DNA from: [Bacillus] enclensis
Lineage (GTDB): Bacteria > Bacillota > Bacilli > Bacillales > Bacillaceae_B
DNA: 64,000 bases
NCBI RefSeq assembly: GCF_001456935.1
Contig: NZ_KQ758482.1
Location: 1,406,249 to 1,470,248, forward strand
Direction of reading: 5' to 3'
Below, piece after piece: positions 46,422 through 56,744 of this stretch (the first letter of the stretch is position 1; the number at the start of each line of letters is the position of its first letter). A program made the position numbers and the translations under genes. A model generated the notes under the pieces. That model saw only the letters and a list, made by a program, of their open reading frames with translations. It had not been told where the DNA came from and made no database searches.

Positions 46422-47537
46422 ATGAAAGATCCGCGTATTGAAAAACTGGCACAGAACCTGATTCAATATTCCGTGCAGCTGCAGCCTGGAGAAAAAGTCT
46501 TGATTGAAAACTTCGGCTTGCAGCGTGAGCTTGTCACAGCACTTGTCAAAGAGGCATATGCAGCAGGCGGCTTCCCGTTTGTTTCCATCAAAGATCATTC
46601 CGTGGACCGTGCATTGCTGCTCGGGGCACAGGAAGAGCAGTATAATATGATGGCCGGCTTTGAGGCGAATGTCATGAAGGAAATGGATGCTTACATCGGG
46701 CTCCGGTCAGGTGATAATATCAATGAACAGTCCGATGTCCCGGATGACAAAATGAGGATCCATGGAAATACAATCGGAAAGAAAGTACATAGGGAAATCC
46801 GTGTTCCAAAGAAAAAATGGGTCGTCCTTCGCTATCCTAATGCATCGATGGCTCAACTCGCAAAAATGAGTACCGAAGCATTTGAAGACTTCTACTTTGA
46901 TGTCTGCAACCTTGATTATAGTAAAATGGACAAAGCGATGGACAACCTGGTTGACCTCATGAACAAGACGGATAATGTGCGGCTTGTCGGGGAAGGAACC
47001 GATTTGACTTTCTCCATAAAAGATATCCCGGCTGTAAAATGTGCAGGGCGCCTGAACATTCCTGATGGAGAAGTTTACTCTGCGCCGGTGAAGGATTCGG
47101 TGAACGGGACTATTTCCTACAACACTCCTTCCCCTTATAATGGTTTCACCTTCGAGAATGTCAAGCTTACGTTCAAAGACGGGAAGATAGCGGAAGCGAC
47201 TGCAAACGACACCGAAAGAATCAATAAAATCTTCGATACGGATGAAGGGGCGAGATACGTCGGTGAATTTGCGATCGGAGTCAATCCTTACATCCAGCAT
47301 CCGATGCAGGACATCCTATTCGATGAAAAAATCGACGGAAGCTTCCACTTCACTCCTGGTGAATGCTATGAAGATGCATACAATGGAAATCATTCAAACA
47401 TCCACTGGGACATGGTCATGATCCAAAGACCTGAATACGGCGGAGGGGAAATTTACTTCGATGACGTATTGATTCGTAAAGATGGAAAGTTTGTTCTCCC
47501 TGAACTAGAGGTCCTGAACCCGGAAAATCTTAAATAG
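46422..47537 (+). CDS. ampS: M29-family metallo-aminopeptidase (AmpS type)
   Basis: 371 residues, somewhat shorter than the 410 of B. subtilis AmpS. Removes N-terminal residues from peptides with a two-metal centre. The family's metal-site blocks are visible: IPDGEVYSAPVKDSVNG near 212, YVGEFAIGVNP near 275 and GNHSNIHWDMVMIQ near 324. Good GGAGGTAGAC ribosome binding site. Lies between ytxG and murC as in B. subtilis and has its own terminator. It could belong to a sister M29 subfamily. Confidence 0.9.
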   Translation: MKDPRIEKLAQNLIQYSVQLQPGEKVLIENFGLQRELVTALVKEAYAAGGFPFVSIKDHSVDRALLLGAQEEQYNMMAGFEANVMKEMDAYIGLRSGDNINEQSDVPDDKMRIHGNTIGKKVHREIRVPKKKWVVLRYPNASMAQLAKMSTEAFEDFYFDVCNLDYSKMDKAMDNLVDLMNKTDNVRLVGEGTDLTFSIKDIPAVKCAGRLNIPDGEVYSAPVKDSVNGTISYNTPSPYNGFTFENVKLTFKDGKIAEATANDTERINKIFDTDEGARYVGEFAIGVNPYIQHPMQDILFDEKIDGSFHFTPGECYEDAYNGNHSNIHWDMVMIQRPEYGGGEIYFDDVLIRKDGKFVLPELEVLNPENLK

Positions 47538-47549
47538 GGAAATGCTGAA

Positions 47550-47595
47550 AAGGCCCGCCCTTCAATGCTTCAGAGCATTCATGGACGGGCCTTTG
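47550..47595 (+). terminator. Terminator of ampS
   Basis: AAGGCCCG.CC...GG.CGGGCCTTT with an inner AATGCT/AGCATT hairpin. A second short GCCGGC...GCCGGC stem at 47603-47620 follows before the murC stop. Confidence 0.8.
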
Positions 47596-47621
47596 GATTA
47601 GAGCCGGCAGCACGCCGGCTT

Positions 47622-48944
47622 TTATTCATTGTTTTCAGCTAAGTTTTCTTTCAAAGTTTCTTCATATGCTTCCTGGAATTTCTGGATATCTCCCGCTCCC
47701 ATGAAGATCAGGACGCTGTTGTCATGTTTCAGTAAAGGGGTGGTATCTTGTTCATCGATGATTTCTGACCCTTCGATTTTGCTTTGAAGGTCCCCGATTG
47801 ACAGTTTTCCGTGATTTTCCCTTGCTGAACCGAAAATCTCACACAAATATACTTTATCAGCCAAGTCAAGGCTTTCAGCAAACTCAGACAGGAATGTCTG
47901 GGTCCGTGTGAACGTATGCGGCTGGAATACAGCGATGATATCTTTCTCGGGATATTTTTGACGGGCTGAATCCACGGTCGCTTTAATTTCAGTCGGATGA
48001 TGGGCATAGTCATCGATCAGGATTTGAGAGCCGATTTCTTTTTCGGAGAAACGGCGTTTAACCCCTTTGAAGCTGCTCAATCTTTCCTGCACGACGGCAG
48101 TGTCAAGTTCTTCATAATGACAGATCGCTATCACGGATAAAGCATTCAGGATATTGTGATCCCCGAAAGTAGGAATCTTAAAGCTTGCATAGAATTCATT
48201 CCGGACGAATACATCGAATGAAGTACCTTCTCGGTCCCGGTTCACGTTTCTTGCCTGAAAATCATTTTCTTCTGCGAAACCGTAGAACACTACAGGAACC
48301 TGAGCCTGTATTTTTTGTAACTGCTCATCGTCCCCGCATGCAATGATCCCTTTTTTAACCTGCATCGCCATCTCCTGGAAAGCCGAGAAAACATCGTCAA
48401 CGTTAGCGAAGTAATCAGGGTGATCGAAGTCGATATTCGTCATGATGGCATAATCGGGATAATAGGACAAGAAGTGGCGTCGATACTCGCACGCTTCGAA
48501 AACAAAGTATTGGGCATCCACCGCTCCCTTACCTGTACCGTCCCCGATCAAATAAGATGTAGGTTTGGCGCCGCTGATCACATGGGCAAGAAGACCGGTG
48601 GTGGAAGTTTTACCATGTGCGCCTGTTACAGCGACACTTGTATACTTCTGCATGAAGTCCCCAAGGAATTTATGATATCTCGTAATCGGGACCCCTTGTT
48701 CGATTGCCGCTTCAATTTCTTCATGTGTATCGGGAAAAGCGTTCCCGGCAATCACATGCATATCCCCTCCGATATTTTCTTTCTGGAAAGGAAGTATTTT
48801 AATATTCGAATCTTCAAGAGACTTTTGAGTAAAGAAATATTTATCATAGTCAGATCCCTGGACCTCGTAGCCCGTATCATGGAGTATTTGGGCCAGTGCA
48901 CTCATACCCGAACCCTTGATTCCTACGAAATGATATATAGTCAT
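47622..48944 (-). CDS. murC: UDP-N-acetylmuramate-L-alanine ligase
   Basis: 440 residues. Adds L-alanine to UDP-MurNAc, the first step of the peptidoglycan stem. N-terminal Rossmann motif [18 protein letters not shown] loop [16 protein letters not shown] near 107-122, [19 protein letters not shown] and FQPHTFTRT, all Mur-ligase signatures. ATG at 48944 with TTGGAGGTTC; seven earlier codons place the binding site inside the gene. Confidence 0.97.
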   Translation of the reverse strand: MTIYHFVGIKGSGMSALAQILHDTGYEVQGSDYDKYFFTQKSLEDSNIKILPFQKENIGGDMHVIAGNAFPDTHEEIEAAIEQGVPITRYHKFLGDFMQKYTSVAVTGAHGKTSTTGLLAHVISGAKPTSYLIGDGTGKGAVDAQYFVFEACEYRRHFLSYYPDYAIMTNIDFDHPDYFANVDDVFSAFQEMAMQVKKGIIACGDDEQLQKIQAQVPVVFYGFAEENDFQARNVNRDREGTSFDVFVRNEFYASFKIPTFGDHNILNALSVIAICHYEELDTAVVQERLSSFKGVKRRFSEKEIGSQILIDDYAHHPTEIKATVDSARQKYPEKDIIAVFQPHTFTRTQTFLSEFAESLDLADKVYLCEIFGSARENHGKLSIGDLQSKIEGSEIIDEQDTTPLLKHDNSVLIFMGAGDIQKFQEAYEETLKENLAENNE

Positions 48945-49161
48945 AATAGAACCTCCAACAATCATCTATCTAAAGCATTATATGAAATGAATATTTTTTT
49001 GCTATCCGTATGGCTGTGGATATAAGATACTGAAACACTTTGCGGCAGACTGCCGCTGTCTTCTTAAGTATAAGGAAGTTCCAGAAGAAAGGCTAACTTC
49101 TGACACACCAAATAATAATTTCTTGTTTCTTTCAACTTGAACATTATATCACCTTTTGAAC

Positions 49162-49845
49162 CTAATGACCATGAACGTGAGGGGAATCCCCTTTCAGGAT
49201 ATAGGAAGGAGCCGCTTCTTTTAAAAAAGTTCTCCATAATACTCCAGTTTCATGATTCTTTAGATCGTAATCTTCTTTTATCTGTGATGGAAAATCACTG
49301 CCTGCTGCCTCAAATACGGGCCCTATGAGCCACTGATCAGTAACAAGAGGGACTTTTCTCACAAAATAGATGGAGTTTGGCTGAATTTCTTCCGTTAACC
49401 CCGATATGGGAGTTTTTACACTTTCTTCCTGATCATGGATGATGTTTTTTCCTGTGATCACGGCTTCCCCATTTCCTGTTCGGATACCCGTCACGATCAA
49501 CGGTTCGAGAGCGGCCGTCAGCAGCAATGCGCCCATCATTTTGACCGGCTCACTAAGTTTTTTGGACTGGAGGAATTGGAAGAATAATGTGTGTCCCTTA
49601 ATTGTCTTATAATCAAAAAGAAACCATTGGTGAAAAACGTCTTCTGCCTTTTTAGAGACAAGAGATGGTTCCTTCAGATGAAATCGTTCTGCAAAGATCA
49701 CCTTGGCTCTTACTTTTTCACGTATATTGGTTTCTTTTAACGCATATTCGAACGCCTGGCGATATAAGTCATCGATCTGTTCTTCTGCGATGCGCTGTTT
49801 CTTCAAACGGTATTGATCTAAATTTAAAATTTCCTTATCCTGCAT
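49162..49845 (-). CDS. Conserved protein of unknown function between murC and sftA
   Basis: 227 residues, soluble, no signal peptide. Starts MQDKEILNLDQYRLKKQRIAEEQ, the 'NLDxYRLKKxR' opening seen in many small Bacillus proteins. A helical middle (DDLYRQAFEYALKETNIREKVR) leads to a C-terminal part with VRKVPLVTDQWLIGPVFEA and a His-rich end (HVHGH). I do not recognise a domain. ATG at 49845 with AGGTGAGAGG. The open frame continues another 56 codons upstream through a probable structured RNA; that extension is rejected. Confidence 0.75.
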   Translation of the reverse strand: MQDKEILNLDQYRLKKQRIAEEQIDDLYRQAFEYALKETNIREKVRAKVIFAERFHLKEPSLVSKKAEDVFHQWFLFDYKTIKGHTLFFQFLQSKKLSEPVKMMGALLLTAALEPLIVTGIRTGNGEAVITGKNIIHDQEESVKTPISGLTEEIQPNSIYFVRKVPLVTDQWLIGPVFEAAGSDFPSQIKEDYDLKNHETGVLWRTFLKEAAPSYILKGDSPHVHGH

Positions 49846-49871
49846 CCTCTCACCTATTCGAATTCTAATAA

Positions 49872-50025
49872 TCCGGCCGGTCCCTTCAACTGGTCCTTGC
49901 CTGATGCATTGTCCACCTACCGGGCGCTTATTTCCGTACCCCTTTTCATTAGGCTCCAAACCAGCCGCCAACATGGCGGTGTATCCCACCCTGCTGAAGG
50001 GTAACGACAGCACGTCTGCTTACTT
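49872..50025 (-). ncRNA. Candidate structured RNA or leader (novel)
   Basis: On the minus strand two nested stems are visible: CTGGT (49960-49964) with ACCAG (49890-49894), and GCCTAATG (49947-49954) with CATCAGGC (49899-49906), around a purine-rich core. Just upstream are a CCGCCA/TGGCGG hairpin (49965-49979) and an ACCCT/AGGGT hairpin (49988-50002). The block is GC-richer than its surroundings, starts right after the sftA terminator and ends at the next gene's binding site. It could be a cis-regulatory leader or a small RNA; it matches no riboswitch class I know. Confidence 0.4.
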
Positions 50026-50029
50026 CTCA

Positions 50030-50068
50030 AAAAAAAGGTATTCTGTTTATATCATAAACAGAATACCA
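50030..50068 (-). terminator. Terminator of sftA
   Basis: GGTATTCTGTTTAT GAT ATAAACAGAATACC is a perfect 14-bp stem, followed by eight T on the minus strand. Confidence 0.93.
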
Positions 50069-50090
50069 TGTATCCTATGTTTGTACTAGC

Positions 50091-52931
50091 CTATGCCAGT
50101 GTTTCCAGTTCGCTTTCAGAAATCAGTACATCCCTTGGCTTACTGCCTCTTGATTCCGAAATGACACCGCTCTTTTCCATCATTTCCATGAGTCTTGCCG
50201 CACGATTATACCCAATCCTGAACCTCCTTTGCAGACTGGAGGCAGAAGCACCTCCCTGATCGATGACAAATTCGCAAGCTTCGAAAAACAGTTCATCTTC
50301 TTCTTCGGTCACTTGCGCCTTCTTAATCAGCTCATCCTGCTGAAAGATATATTCTGGTTCACGCTGGTTTCTCACATGGTTGATGATGTCGTCTATTTCG
50401 TCATCGGAGACAAAGGTCCCCTGCAGCCTAACAGGCTTTGAGGAGCCATTTTCCAAAAATAGCATGTCCCCCCTGCCGAGCAGCCGCTCTGCACCGCTTC
50501 CATCAATGATCGTCCTTGAATCCACCCCTGAGGAAACAGAGAATGCGACCCTTGTCGGTACGTTCGCTTTGATCAATCCCGTGATGACATCTACGGACGG
50601 ACGCTGTGTGGCGATGATCAAATGGATGCCGCAGGCACGTGCCTTCTGGGCAATACGGCAGATCGCCTCTTCGACATCTGCAGGCGACATCATCATCAGG
50701 TCTGCCAGCTCATCGATCACGATGACCAAATATGGAAGTGTGTCATTGTATTGTTTATTACGCTTAGCCAGTTCATTGAATCGCTTGATATCCCTTACGC
50801 CGGTATGTGCAAACAACTCATACCGCCTTTCCATTTCCTCAACAGCCCACTTCAATGCAGCCGTGGCCGCTTTTACATCGGTGATGACCGGACTTACCAG
50901 ATGGGGGATTCGGTTATATGGCGCAAGTTCCACCATCTTAGGGTCGATCAAGAGCATCTTCAACTCATCCGGTGATGCCTTATATAAGAGGCTGACGAGT
51001 ATGGAATTGATGCATACGCTTTTTCCTGAACCCGTGGCCCCGGCAATCAGTCCGTGCGGCATCTTGCTCAAATCTGTCACAATCGGCTGACCGGAAATAT
51101 CAAGACCGAGGGCTGCTGTAAGGGCTGATTCCGATTCCTGGAAGGCAGGGCTGGCAATCACCTCACTGATACAAACCGGACGGCTTTCCTTATTAGGAAC
51201 TTCAATCCCGATTGTATGCTTGCCGGGGATCGGCGCTTCGATCCTGATATCTTTCGCTGCCAGGCTGAGCTTGATATCGTCAGAGAGATTCGTGATTTTA
51301 TTTACCTTCACACCCGGCTCAGGCTGTACTTCGAAACGTGTAACTGATGGACCCTGGGTGACATTGACCACCTTCGCCCTCACATTGAAGTTGTGAAGCG
51401 TCTCGTCCAGAAGATTTTTCTGGGATTCAAGCCATTCACCGCTCAATTTCTTCGATACAGGAGGCATCAAGTACTCCATATCAGGGAAAGTATAGCCTTT
51501 TGTGTGCTTCACTCCGGATGACAATTCATTGTAGCTTTTAGCAGCTGCCTCACCCTGTACAGCATCTGACTCCCTGCTGACCGGTGAATCCTCAAGAACT
51601 GCCGCTTGCCCCTTCCCGGCAGCAGCTTCACTTACAGGGCCCATTCCACCTCTATTTTCAGCCATAGGGGCTTCCGTCTTTCGTTCAGTAACTGCCTGTG
51701 CTCTATGGCGCTGATTCATCTGCCGTTTATCCTGCTTCAGCATCAGGACGTTGAAAGGAAGGTGCGACCTCTTCTTTCTTGGTTTAGGTTCTTCTTCCTT
51801 ATCCACTGCATGCTCATTCACAGGCGTGATTTCTTGTTCCTGCCCGGCTGCTTGCAGCTGTTCCGTTTCTTCGTGTCTTGTTTCAGATTCAGGGATATCT
51901 GCCTGCAACGTCTGGACTTCCCGGCCTGCTTGTTCATCCTGCTCCGCTTCAAACTCAGTCGGCTGCTGTTGCGATTCCGCATTCAGCTTATCTTCTGGTT
52001 GTACCAAGTGGATGACTCCATCATTCTGCTCCACTTCCGGCTGTACCCTTTGCTCCGATTGCCCATCCTCCGACAACTGCGATTCTTCGCAGGTGACCGC
52101 AGAAGTAAATCCAGATTGCAGGACTTCTTCAGCTTCCTTTTCTGCTGGATCTTCTGCTGGGACCTGATTATGTGGGCTTGTCTGTTCAGCATCATTTTCC
52201 TTGAATGAAAATTCATTTCCGATCAGGGAAGCTTCAACCCCGTACCAGCTGCCGGTTTCCTGCATTCTTTCATTTTCTTCTGCCCTTTTTTCTTGTTTAA
52301 TTTCTGTGACTTCCTCTATTCCCTTAACTTCTGGAGGGTATACCTCTTGCATGATTTCATCCGGTACTTTCCCATTCCCCCTATGTAAGAACTCATTCAG
52401 CTCATATTCCACATCGCCTGTTTTTTCAGGTTTAACAGGTCTCGTCCTGAAACCGTATATCGGAGAAGGGATTTCCGTAGGGCGAAATGGCCGGCTGTTG
52501 CCTTTCTCAACTTTTTTCGTTTTTGAGATCTTTTCACTTTTTTCATAAGTGCTTTCGGCCTTGTCAGAGGACTTCGGTTTTTGATAGGCTGCATCCTGCA
52601 GCTTGCTTTTACGCGGTTTCCGTTGTATTTCCCGTGCTTCTTCGCGTTTAGCTTCACTCTTGGCTTTCTTCTCGGGCTCATGACGCTTTCTCACTGGACG
52701 CTTCTCCTGTAGATTTTCCCCGTCCGATATCAACGGGAATCTGAAGTTCCCTTTCGGATATTGGTATGTCATCCTGGCTTCAACGTCCCGTGATTTGTTT
52801 ACTGCTCTATTGTTTAGTATCCGCTTTTCAGGGCGGGGTGCTTTTTCTTCGACCTCAGGTTCTTCAACATATTCTTCAAATTGTTCGTCTTCATCTGATA
52901 GTTTATTGATGATTTTTTTAATCCAGCTCAC
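50091..52931 (-). CDS. sftA: DNA translocase SftA (FtsK/SpoIIIE family)
   Basis: 946 residues (B. subtilis about 952). Cytosolic FtsK-type motor that clears DNA from the closing septum; it has no membrane segments. N-terminal [10 protein letters not shown], then a ~400-residue acidic, Glu/Gln/Lys-rich low-complexity linker. The motor follows: Walker [15 protein letters not shown], Walker [26 protein letters not shown], and a C-terminal gamma winged-helix ([23 protein letters not shown]). Start is GTG at 52931 with AAGGAAAGAG upstream; the open frame reaches 53222 only by passing through a repeat. Confidence 0.95.
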   Translation of the reverse strand: MSWIKKIINKLSDEDEQFEEYVEEPEVEEKAPRPEKRILNNRAVNKSRDVEARMTYQYPKGNFRFPLISDGENLQEKRPVRKRHEPEKKAKSEAKREEAREIQRKPRKSKLQDAAYQKPKSSDKAESTYEKSEKISKTKKVEKGNSRPFRPTEIPSPIYGFRTRPVKPEKTGDVEYELNEFLHRGNGKVPDEIMQEVYPPEVKGIEEVTEIKQEKRAEENERMQETGSWYGVEASLIGNEFSFKENDAEQTSPHNQVPAEDPAEKEAEEVLQSGFTSAVTCEESQLSEDGQSEQRVQPEVEQNDGVIHLVQPEDKLNAESQQQPTEFEAEQDEQAGREVQTLQADIPESETRHEETEQLQAAGQEQEITPVNEHAVDKEEEPKPRKKRSHLPFNVLMLKQDKRQMNQRHRAQAVTERKTEAPMAENRGGMGPVSEAAAGKGQAAVLEDSPVSRESDAVQGEAAAKSYNELSSGVKHTKGYTFPDMEYLMPPVSKKLSGEWLESQKNLLDETLHNFNVRAKVVNVTQGPSVTRFEVQPEPGVKVNKITNLSDDIKLSLAAKDIRIEAPIPGKHTIGIEVPNKESRPVCISEVIASPAFQESESALTAALGLDISGQPIVTDLSKMPHGLIAGATGSGKSVCINSILVSLLYKASPDELKMLLIDPKMVELAPYNRIPHLVSPVITDVKAATAALKWAVEEMERRYELFAHTGVRDIKRFNELAKRNKQYNDTLPYLVIVIDELADLMMMSPADVEEAICRIAQKARACGIHLIIATQRPSVDVITGLIKANVPTRVAFSVSSGVDSRTIIDGSGAERLLGRGDMLFLENGSSKPVRLQGTFVSDDEIDDIINHVRNQREPEYIFQQDELIKKAQVTEEEDELFFEACEFVIDQGGASASSLQRRFRIGYNRAARLMEMMEKSGVISESRGSKPRDVLISESELETLA

Positions 52932-53107
52932 AATTATCACTCTTTCCTTGATACTTATCTTTATTTTATCAGTTAAAGAGAAAAATTCGAGTGATTTCGA
53001 TAGAATTAGAGAATTGTTAAGAGAATGTGTCGAAAGCAATATTGGTGTAATATTGTTTTGGTGGGAAAAGTTAGAATGAAGGATGAATAAGTTTGGTCTT
53101 TCTTTAC

Positions 53108-53163
53108 CGCAGTTGATTTCCGTGGAAGACTTCGCTTTCCTCGGGTAGCCCGTGAGCCTCCTG
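53108..53163. repeat. Truncated element A
   Basis: AGTTGATTTCCGTGGAAGAC, TTCGCTTTCCTCGGG and CCCGTGAGCCTCC in order, then the match ends abruptly. Confidence 0.75.
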
Positions 53164-53274
53164 ATATGAACGAAACCGTCAATAAATTGACCTACACAGA
53201 TTTTGGTTATGTTTTTAGGCAACCTTAATTAGAGAAGCTCTTTTTGACTTCTCAACTTATTTGTTTCCCTTCAT

Positions 53275-53407
53275 CACCGCTAATGATTTCCGTGCAAAAC
53301 TCCGCTTTCCGCGGGCGGTTGGTGAGCCTCCTCGGCTTCGCCTGCGGGGTCTCACCTAACACGCTTTCCCGCAGGAGTCTACGTTTTGCACTCCAATCAA
53401 TCGCTGG
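53275..53407. repeat. Element A copy
   Basis: Intact arms GATTTCCGTGCAAAACTCCG and ACGTTTTGCACTCCAATCA with the inner GTGAGCCTCC...GGGGTCTCAC hairpin. The remaining part of 52932-53627 shows no gene and no clear signal. Confidence 0.88.
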
Positions 53408-53627
53408 AACCGGTTTTGAATATAGTTAATGTCACACAACTTCAACCTAAAATGAAAAAGTAATCGCTACACCCCTGGAATCTTCCTGACAGCACTTTAT
53501 TAGTCTTCATGTTTCAGTCAAATCACATGATGAAGATGGAATAATCCTTTGACTCCTACCAAAATAATTCGTTCACTATCTGCAGTTTTCATCTTAAAAT
53601 CTTTCCCCCCTTTCTATACTAAAACTA

Positions 53628-53658
53628 AAAATCCCGAAGTCACTTGACTCCGGGATTG
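53628..53658 (-). terminator. Terminator of ytpR
   Basis: CAATCCCGGAGTCAAGTGACTTCGGGATT stem followed by TTTAG on the minus strand. Confidence 0.8.
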
Positions 53659-53669
53659 ACGTTAGTAAT

Positions 53670-54275
53670 TTATCCTTTAAATGGCTGTCCAACTTCATAG
53701 TTGTCTTCGAGTACCAGGATGCCTTTTTCCTGGGGGGCGTTTGGCAGGTCGAGTTCTTTTGCTGAACAGATCATGCCTGATGATGGGACTCCGCGCAGTT
53801 CTGCGTCTTTGATGACCATTCCGCTTGGCATGACGGCGCCGACTTTTGCCACGACCACTTTTTGTCCCTTGTCGACATTCGGTGCGCCGCATACGATTTG
53901 AAGGGATTCTCCGCCTACATCCACTTTGCAGATATTCAGTTTATCTGCATTCGGGTGTTTCTCTTTTTCAGCAACAAAGCCGACTACGAATTTAGGCGAG
54001 AAATCTGCTTCCAGAACCTCGTCAAAGCCGTTTTCCTTAATGGCTTTATTGATTTGACCAAGCTTGTCGCCGTTCATTTCCACTTGCCCTTTTTCTTGCA
54101 GATCCATATAATCGGAAGCTTTAAATAAGTTAAAGCCGACCGTTTCTCCTGAATCTTTATCAAAGATGCGGACAGCATCCCCTTTAACCTCATGCTCCAC
54201 TTTTCCTTCAAACCCAGGCTGCATCGTGATGATGAGGGTATCCCCGATTCCTTCAAGATTGTAAAATACGTTCAT
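53670..54275 (-). CDS. ytpR: tRNA-binding-domain protein YtpR
   Basis: 201 residues, as in B. subtilis. A DUF4479 N-terminal domain (MNVFYNLEGIGDTLIITMQPGF) followed by an EMAP/PheT-N-like tRNA-binding OB fold from about 95 (FVVGFVAEKEKHPNADKLNICKVDVG...GAPNVDKGQKVVVAKVGAVMPSG). Role unknown; perhaps editing or RNA binding. ATG at 54275 with GAAGGGAG; ytpQ ends 14 bp upstream. Confidence 0.93.
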   Translation of the reverse strand: MNVFYNLEGIGDTLIITMQPGFEGKVEHEVKGDAVRIFDKDSGETVGFNLFKASDYMDLQEKGQVEMNGDKLGQINKAIKENGFDEVLEADFSPKFVVGFVAEKEKHPNADKLNICKVDVGGESLQIVCGAPNVDKGQKVVVAKVGAVMPSGMVIKDAELRGVPSSGMICSAKELDLPNAPQEKGILVLEDNYEVGQPFKG

Positions 54276-54289
54276 TTTGTTTTCTCCCT

Positions 54290-55084
54290 TCACTTTTTAC
54301 GGTTTTTAGCCAGTATGAAGACCGGTTCCAGATCTCCATCTTCATAGACAAATGATAAAGCAGTGATCGGTACATTGCCAGTCGTGAAAAAGCTCATCGT
54401 CATCTGCTGAAGGACATCATATCCTGTTTCATTGCGGATGTCACCAATGACAAGCACGTCCTGATGGGGGACAGACACAGTCATCTCCCCTTGTATATCG
54501 CTGCTGACCTTCTTCAGAAATGCATCATTCAAGATGCGGCTCGCATCATACCCATCGTTATTGTTCAAGAAATAAAAGACATTCCCGGCCACTTCGTCTT
54601 TTTTCATCTGTGTCGGAAGCCCTCTCACATTGAACAGGGCCGTTTCCTTCATCTGTTCATGCGACCAGCCTTTCTCTTTCAGCATGTTCTCATCGATGAG
54701 ACGGTATGTGGATCCAAGGTCGATCGCATAATATATCCTTGTTTCCGCTGTATGATCATCCATTACCAGCGGGATGCCGTCATTTGATTCTGTCGCAAAG
54801 GACGTTGACCGGATAACAGGGAATACGTTTTTCTCTTTGCTTCCCATGTCCGATTTAGTCCCCATTACATTCAATGCTTCTTCTACGTAATAAACGACTT
54901 CATCAATGATGGATTTATTATTTTCCTTCCATTTAGAAACGATGGGAGGAAGTGCTACCGTGATCCCTTTACCGGTCTCTGTATTCTCAATCCGCAGGGA
55001 ATCTTTATCCCTGTCATATGTAAAGGTGCGATTGGGCTTGTCCAGCTTTCCCTGGAGGATGCCTTTTAATTTTTTTATATCCAT
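54290..55084 (-). CDS. ytpQ: DUF1444 protein YtpQ
   Basis: 264 residues, soluble. Opens [33 protein letters not shown], matching the DUF1444 (YtpQ) family, with [12 protein letters not shown] in the middle and [25 protein letters not shown] near the end. Function unknown. ATG at 55084 with GGAGGGGAACC. Forms ytpQ-ytpR on the minus strand as in B. subtilis. Confidence 0.92.
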   Translation of the reverse strand: MDIKKLKGILQGKLDKPNRTFTYDRDKDSLRIENTETGKGITVALPPIVSKWKENNKSIIDEVVYYVEEALNVMGTKSDMGSKEKNVFPVIRSTSFATESNDGIPLVMDDHTAETRIYYAIDLGSTYRLIDENMLKEKGWSHEQMKETALFNVRGLPTQMKKDEVAGNVFYFLNNNDGYDASRILNDAFLKKVSSDIQGEMTVSVPHQDVLVIGDIRNETGYDVLQQMTMSFFTTGNVPITALSFVYEDGDLEPVFILAKNRKK

Positions 55085-55191
55085 GGTTCCCCTCCTACAT
55101 AAACTAAAGTATTCCCGTTCATATCTTATAAACTGCCACTTTTAACATTTTACAATAAAATTGTGATAATACAAAAGAAACAACGATAAAA

Positions 55192-55222
55192 AAGGGATAT
55201 CCCCGAAAGAATATCCCTTCTT
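55192..55222 (-). terminator. Terminator of the PTS IIC-ytpP unit
   Basis: GAAGGGATATTCTTTCGGGGATATCCC then TTTTTTATC: stem GGGATATtC/GGATATCCC on the minus strand. Confidence 0.75.
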
Positions 55223-55224
55223 CA

Positions 55225-55542
55225 TTATTTAGACAGTGAATTCATGAACTCCTGTATTTCTTCTTTCGTTTTACGATCCTTGCTTACAAAGCGGCCTGTT
55301 TCCTTTCCGTCTTCATAACCAAGGAAGCTTGGAATGCCAAAAATATCGTGCTCTATGCAGACATCGATGAATTGATCACGATCGACATAGATAAAGGTAT
55401 ACTCGCTGTATTCATTTTCAATTTCCGGCAAGATCGGTTCGATGATCCGGCAGTCCGGGCACCAGTCGGCTGAAAACATAAAAACATGTTTCCCATCGTT
55501 TTTCAATTCATTGAATTCTTCCATCGTTTCAAGTTTGCGCAT
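55225..55542 (-). CDS. ytpP: Thioredoxin-like protein YtpP
   Basis: 105 residues. Thioredoxin fold with the CxxC centre W27-C28-P29-D30-C31-R and cis-Pro in FGIPSFLGYEDG. Probably reduces protein or low-molecular-weight disulfides; the Bacillus orthologue has been linked to bacillithiol chemistry. AGGAGG lies in the last codons of the PTS IIC gene, whose TGA is 1 bp before this ATG, so translation is coupled. Confidence 0.93.
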   Translation of the reverse strand: MRKLETMEEFNELKNDGKHVFMFSADWCPDCRIIEPILPEIENEYSEYTFIYVDRDQFIDVCIEHDIFGIPSFLGYEDGKETGRFVSKDRKTKEEIQEFMNSLSK

Positions 55543-55543
55543 A

Positions 55544-56578
55544 TCATTTTCCTCCTGTATCGATCGTCATTTGGTCCGGTTTGATCCAGCCAATTTTCCT
55601 CATATATTCAGATAGTAACAGGGAGATGAAAGCAGGTCCAACGAAATGCAACATCAGCACTTTCATGGCTGTATCCCAAGTGAAACCCATGGTTTTAAAT
55701 GTCATGATCTGACCGACGAGGCCGCTCGTTCCCATCCCCGCTCCGGCAGCATTGTTTTCCATGAGCCAGATCGTGGTCCCGATTGGTGCGAGGACCATAC
55801 CTGCAATGGTCGGCGGCAGTAAGATACGCGGATTGCGGACTATATTGGGAACTTGCAGCATCGAAGTTCCGATCCCCTGGGCCAGGAGCCCCCCGACTTT
55901 ATTTTCCCGGTAGCTGATTACGGCAAATCCGACCATTTGGGCAGCACACCCAATCGTCGCAGCACCGGCTGCCACTCCATTTAAATCAAGCATAAGGGCA
56001 ATCGCAGCACTGGAAATCGGAGCCGTCAACGCAAGCCCCATTAGTGCCGCCACGAGTACCCCCATAATGATTGGTCTCTGTTCAGTTGCCCAGCTGATCC
56101 AGCTTCCGAACATCGTCATAAAGTCACCGATTTGCGGACCCGCGAAATAAGCAACAAAAAAACCTGCAAAAATCGTTACAAAGGGTGTAACAATGATATC
56201 AACCTTCGTCGTCTTGCTTACAAGTTTCCCAATTTCAGTTGAAACGACAGCTGCAAGATAAGCACCGGCAGGGCCGCCCAGGGAGGCACCCGCAGCACCT
56301 GTCACCACCGCAGCAAACAAAACGAGCGGGGGCGCACCCAGTCCATATGCAATGGCGACGCCTATGGCAGGACCCATCAGCCCGATGGCAAGCGCACCCA
56401 TATCGATGAAGAACGTATTAACAGCGTCAGGAAGAATCGCTGCCTGCTCCCCGATCGTCTTGATGATCAGCCCGATGATCAGCGAGCTGAAAAGACCGAG
56501 TGCCATATAACTCAACGCATCTATAAAATAAACTTTGGCAGAAAACTTAACCCCTTTACTTTCCATGTAATTCTTCAA
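55544..56578 (-). CDS. PTS EIIC-like membrane protein (PTS_EIIC_2 family)
   Basis: 344 residues with about eight to ten hydrophobic segments and Gly/Ala-rich helices (LGGPAGAYLAAVVSTEIGKLVSK, LTAPISSAAIALMLDLNG). Fits the PF13303-type 'PTS system IIC' family, which usually has no EIIA/EIIB partners, and none is seen here; so sugar phosphotransfer is doubtful. Start is TTG at 56578 with AAAAGGGGAATG; the ATG four codons later is too far from the binding site. Co-transcribed with ytpP. Confidence 0.82.
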   Translation of the reverse strand: MKNYMESKGVKFSAKVYFIDALSYMALGLFSSLIIGLIIKTIGEQAAILPDAVNTFFIDMGALAIGLMGPAIGVAIAYGLGAPPLVLFAAVVTGAAGASLGGPAGAYLAAVVSTEIGKLVSKTTKVDIIVTPFVTIFAGFFVAYFAGPQIGDFMTMFGSWISWATEQRPIIMGVLVAALMGLALTAPISSAAIALMLDLNGVAAGAATIGCAAQMVGFAVISYRENKVGGLLAQGIGTSMLQVPNIVRNPRILLPPTIAGMVLAPIGTTIWLMENNAAGAGMGTSGLVGQIMTFKTMGFTWDTAMKVLMLHFVGPAFISLLLSEYMRKIGWIKPDQMTIDTGGK

Positions 56579-56744
56579 TTCACATTCCCCTTTTCTCTAA
56601 ATAGGAATCACACATTTACTAGTGTAAAGACACATGTTGATTTTGTCTATCATTAATTTCCTCAAACAGTTTTTAAACAGTATGCTCCCCCCAAATAGAA
56701 AGGTGCATTCAGGCAATGGCGTTTCCCGGGAACGATAAAAGCAA

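Noticed and set aside
46707-47300. 197-codon frame antisense to ampS
   Set aside because: No binding site and full overlap with a recognised peptidase.
48420-49025. 201-codon plus-strand frame overlapping murC and its upstream region
   Set aside because: Antisense to a clear murC; no Shine-Dalgarno sequence.
49846-50013. 56-codon N-terminal extension of the unknown gene before sftA
   Set aside because: A good ribosome binding site lies directly before the ATG at 49845, and the extension would be translated from the stem-forming block.
51606-52208. Plus-strand frames (about 140-200 codons) antisense to the sftA linker
   Set aside because: Low-complexity mirror of the Glu/Gln-rich linker; no start signals.
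52932-53222. 97-codon N-terminal extension of SftA
   Set aside because: It reads through a truncated element A; the family starts with SWxxK, matching the GTG at 52931.
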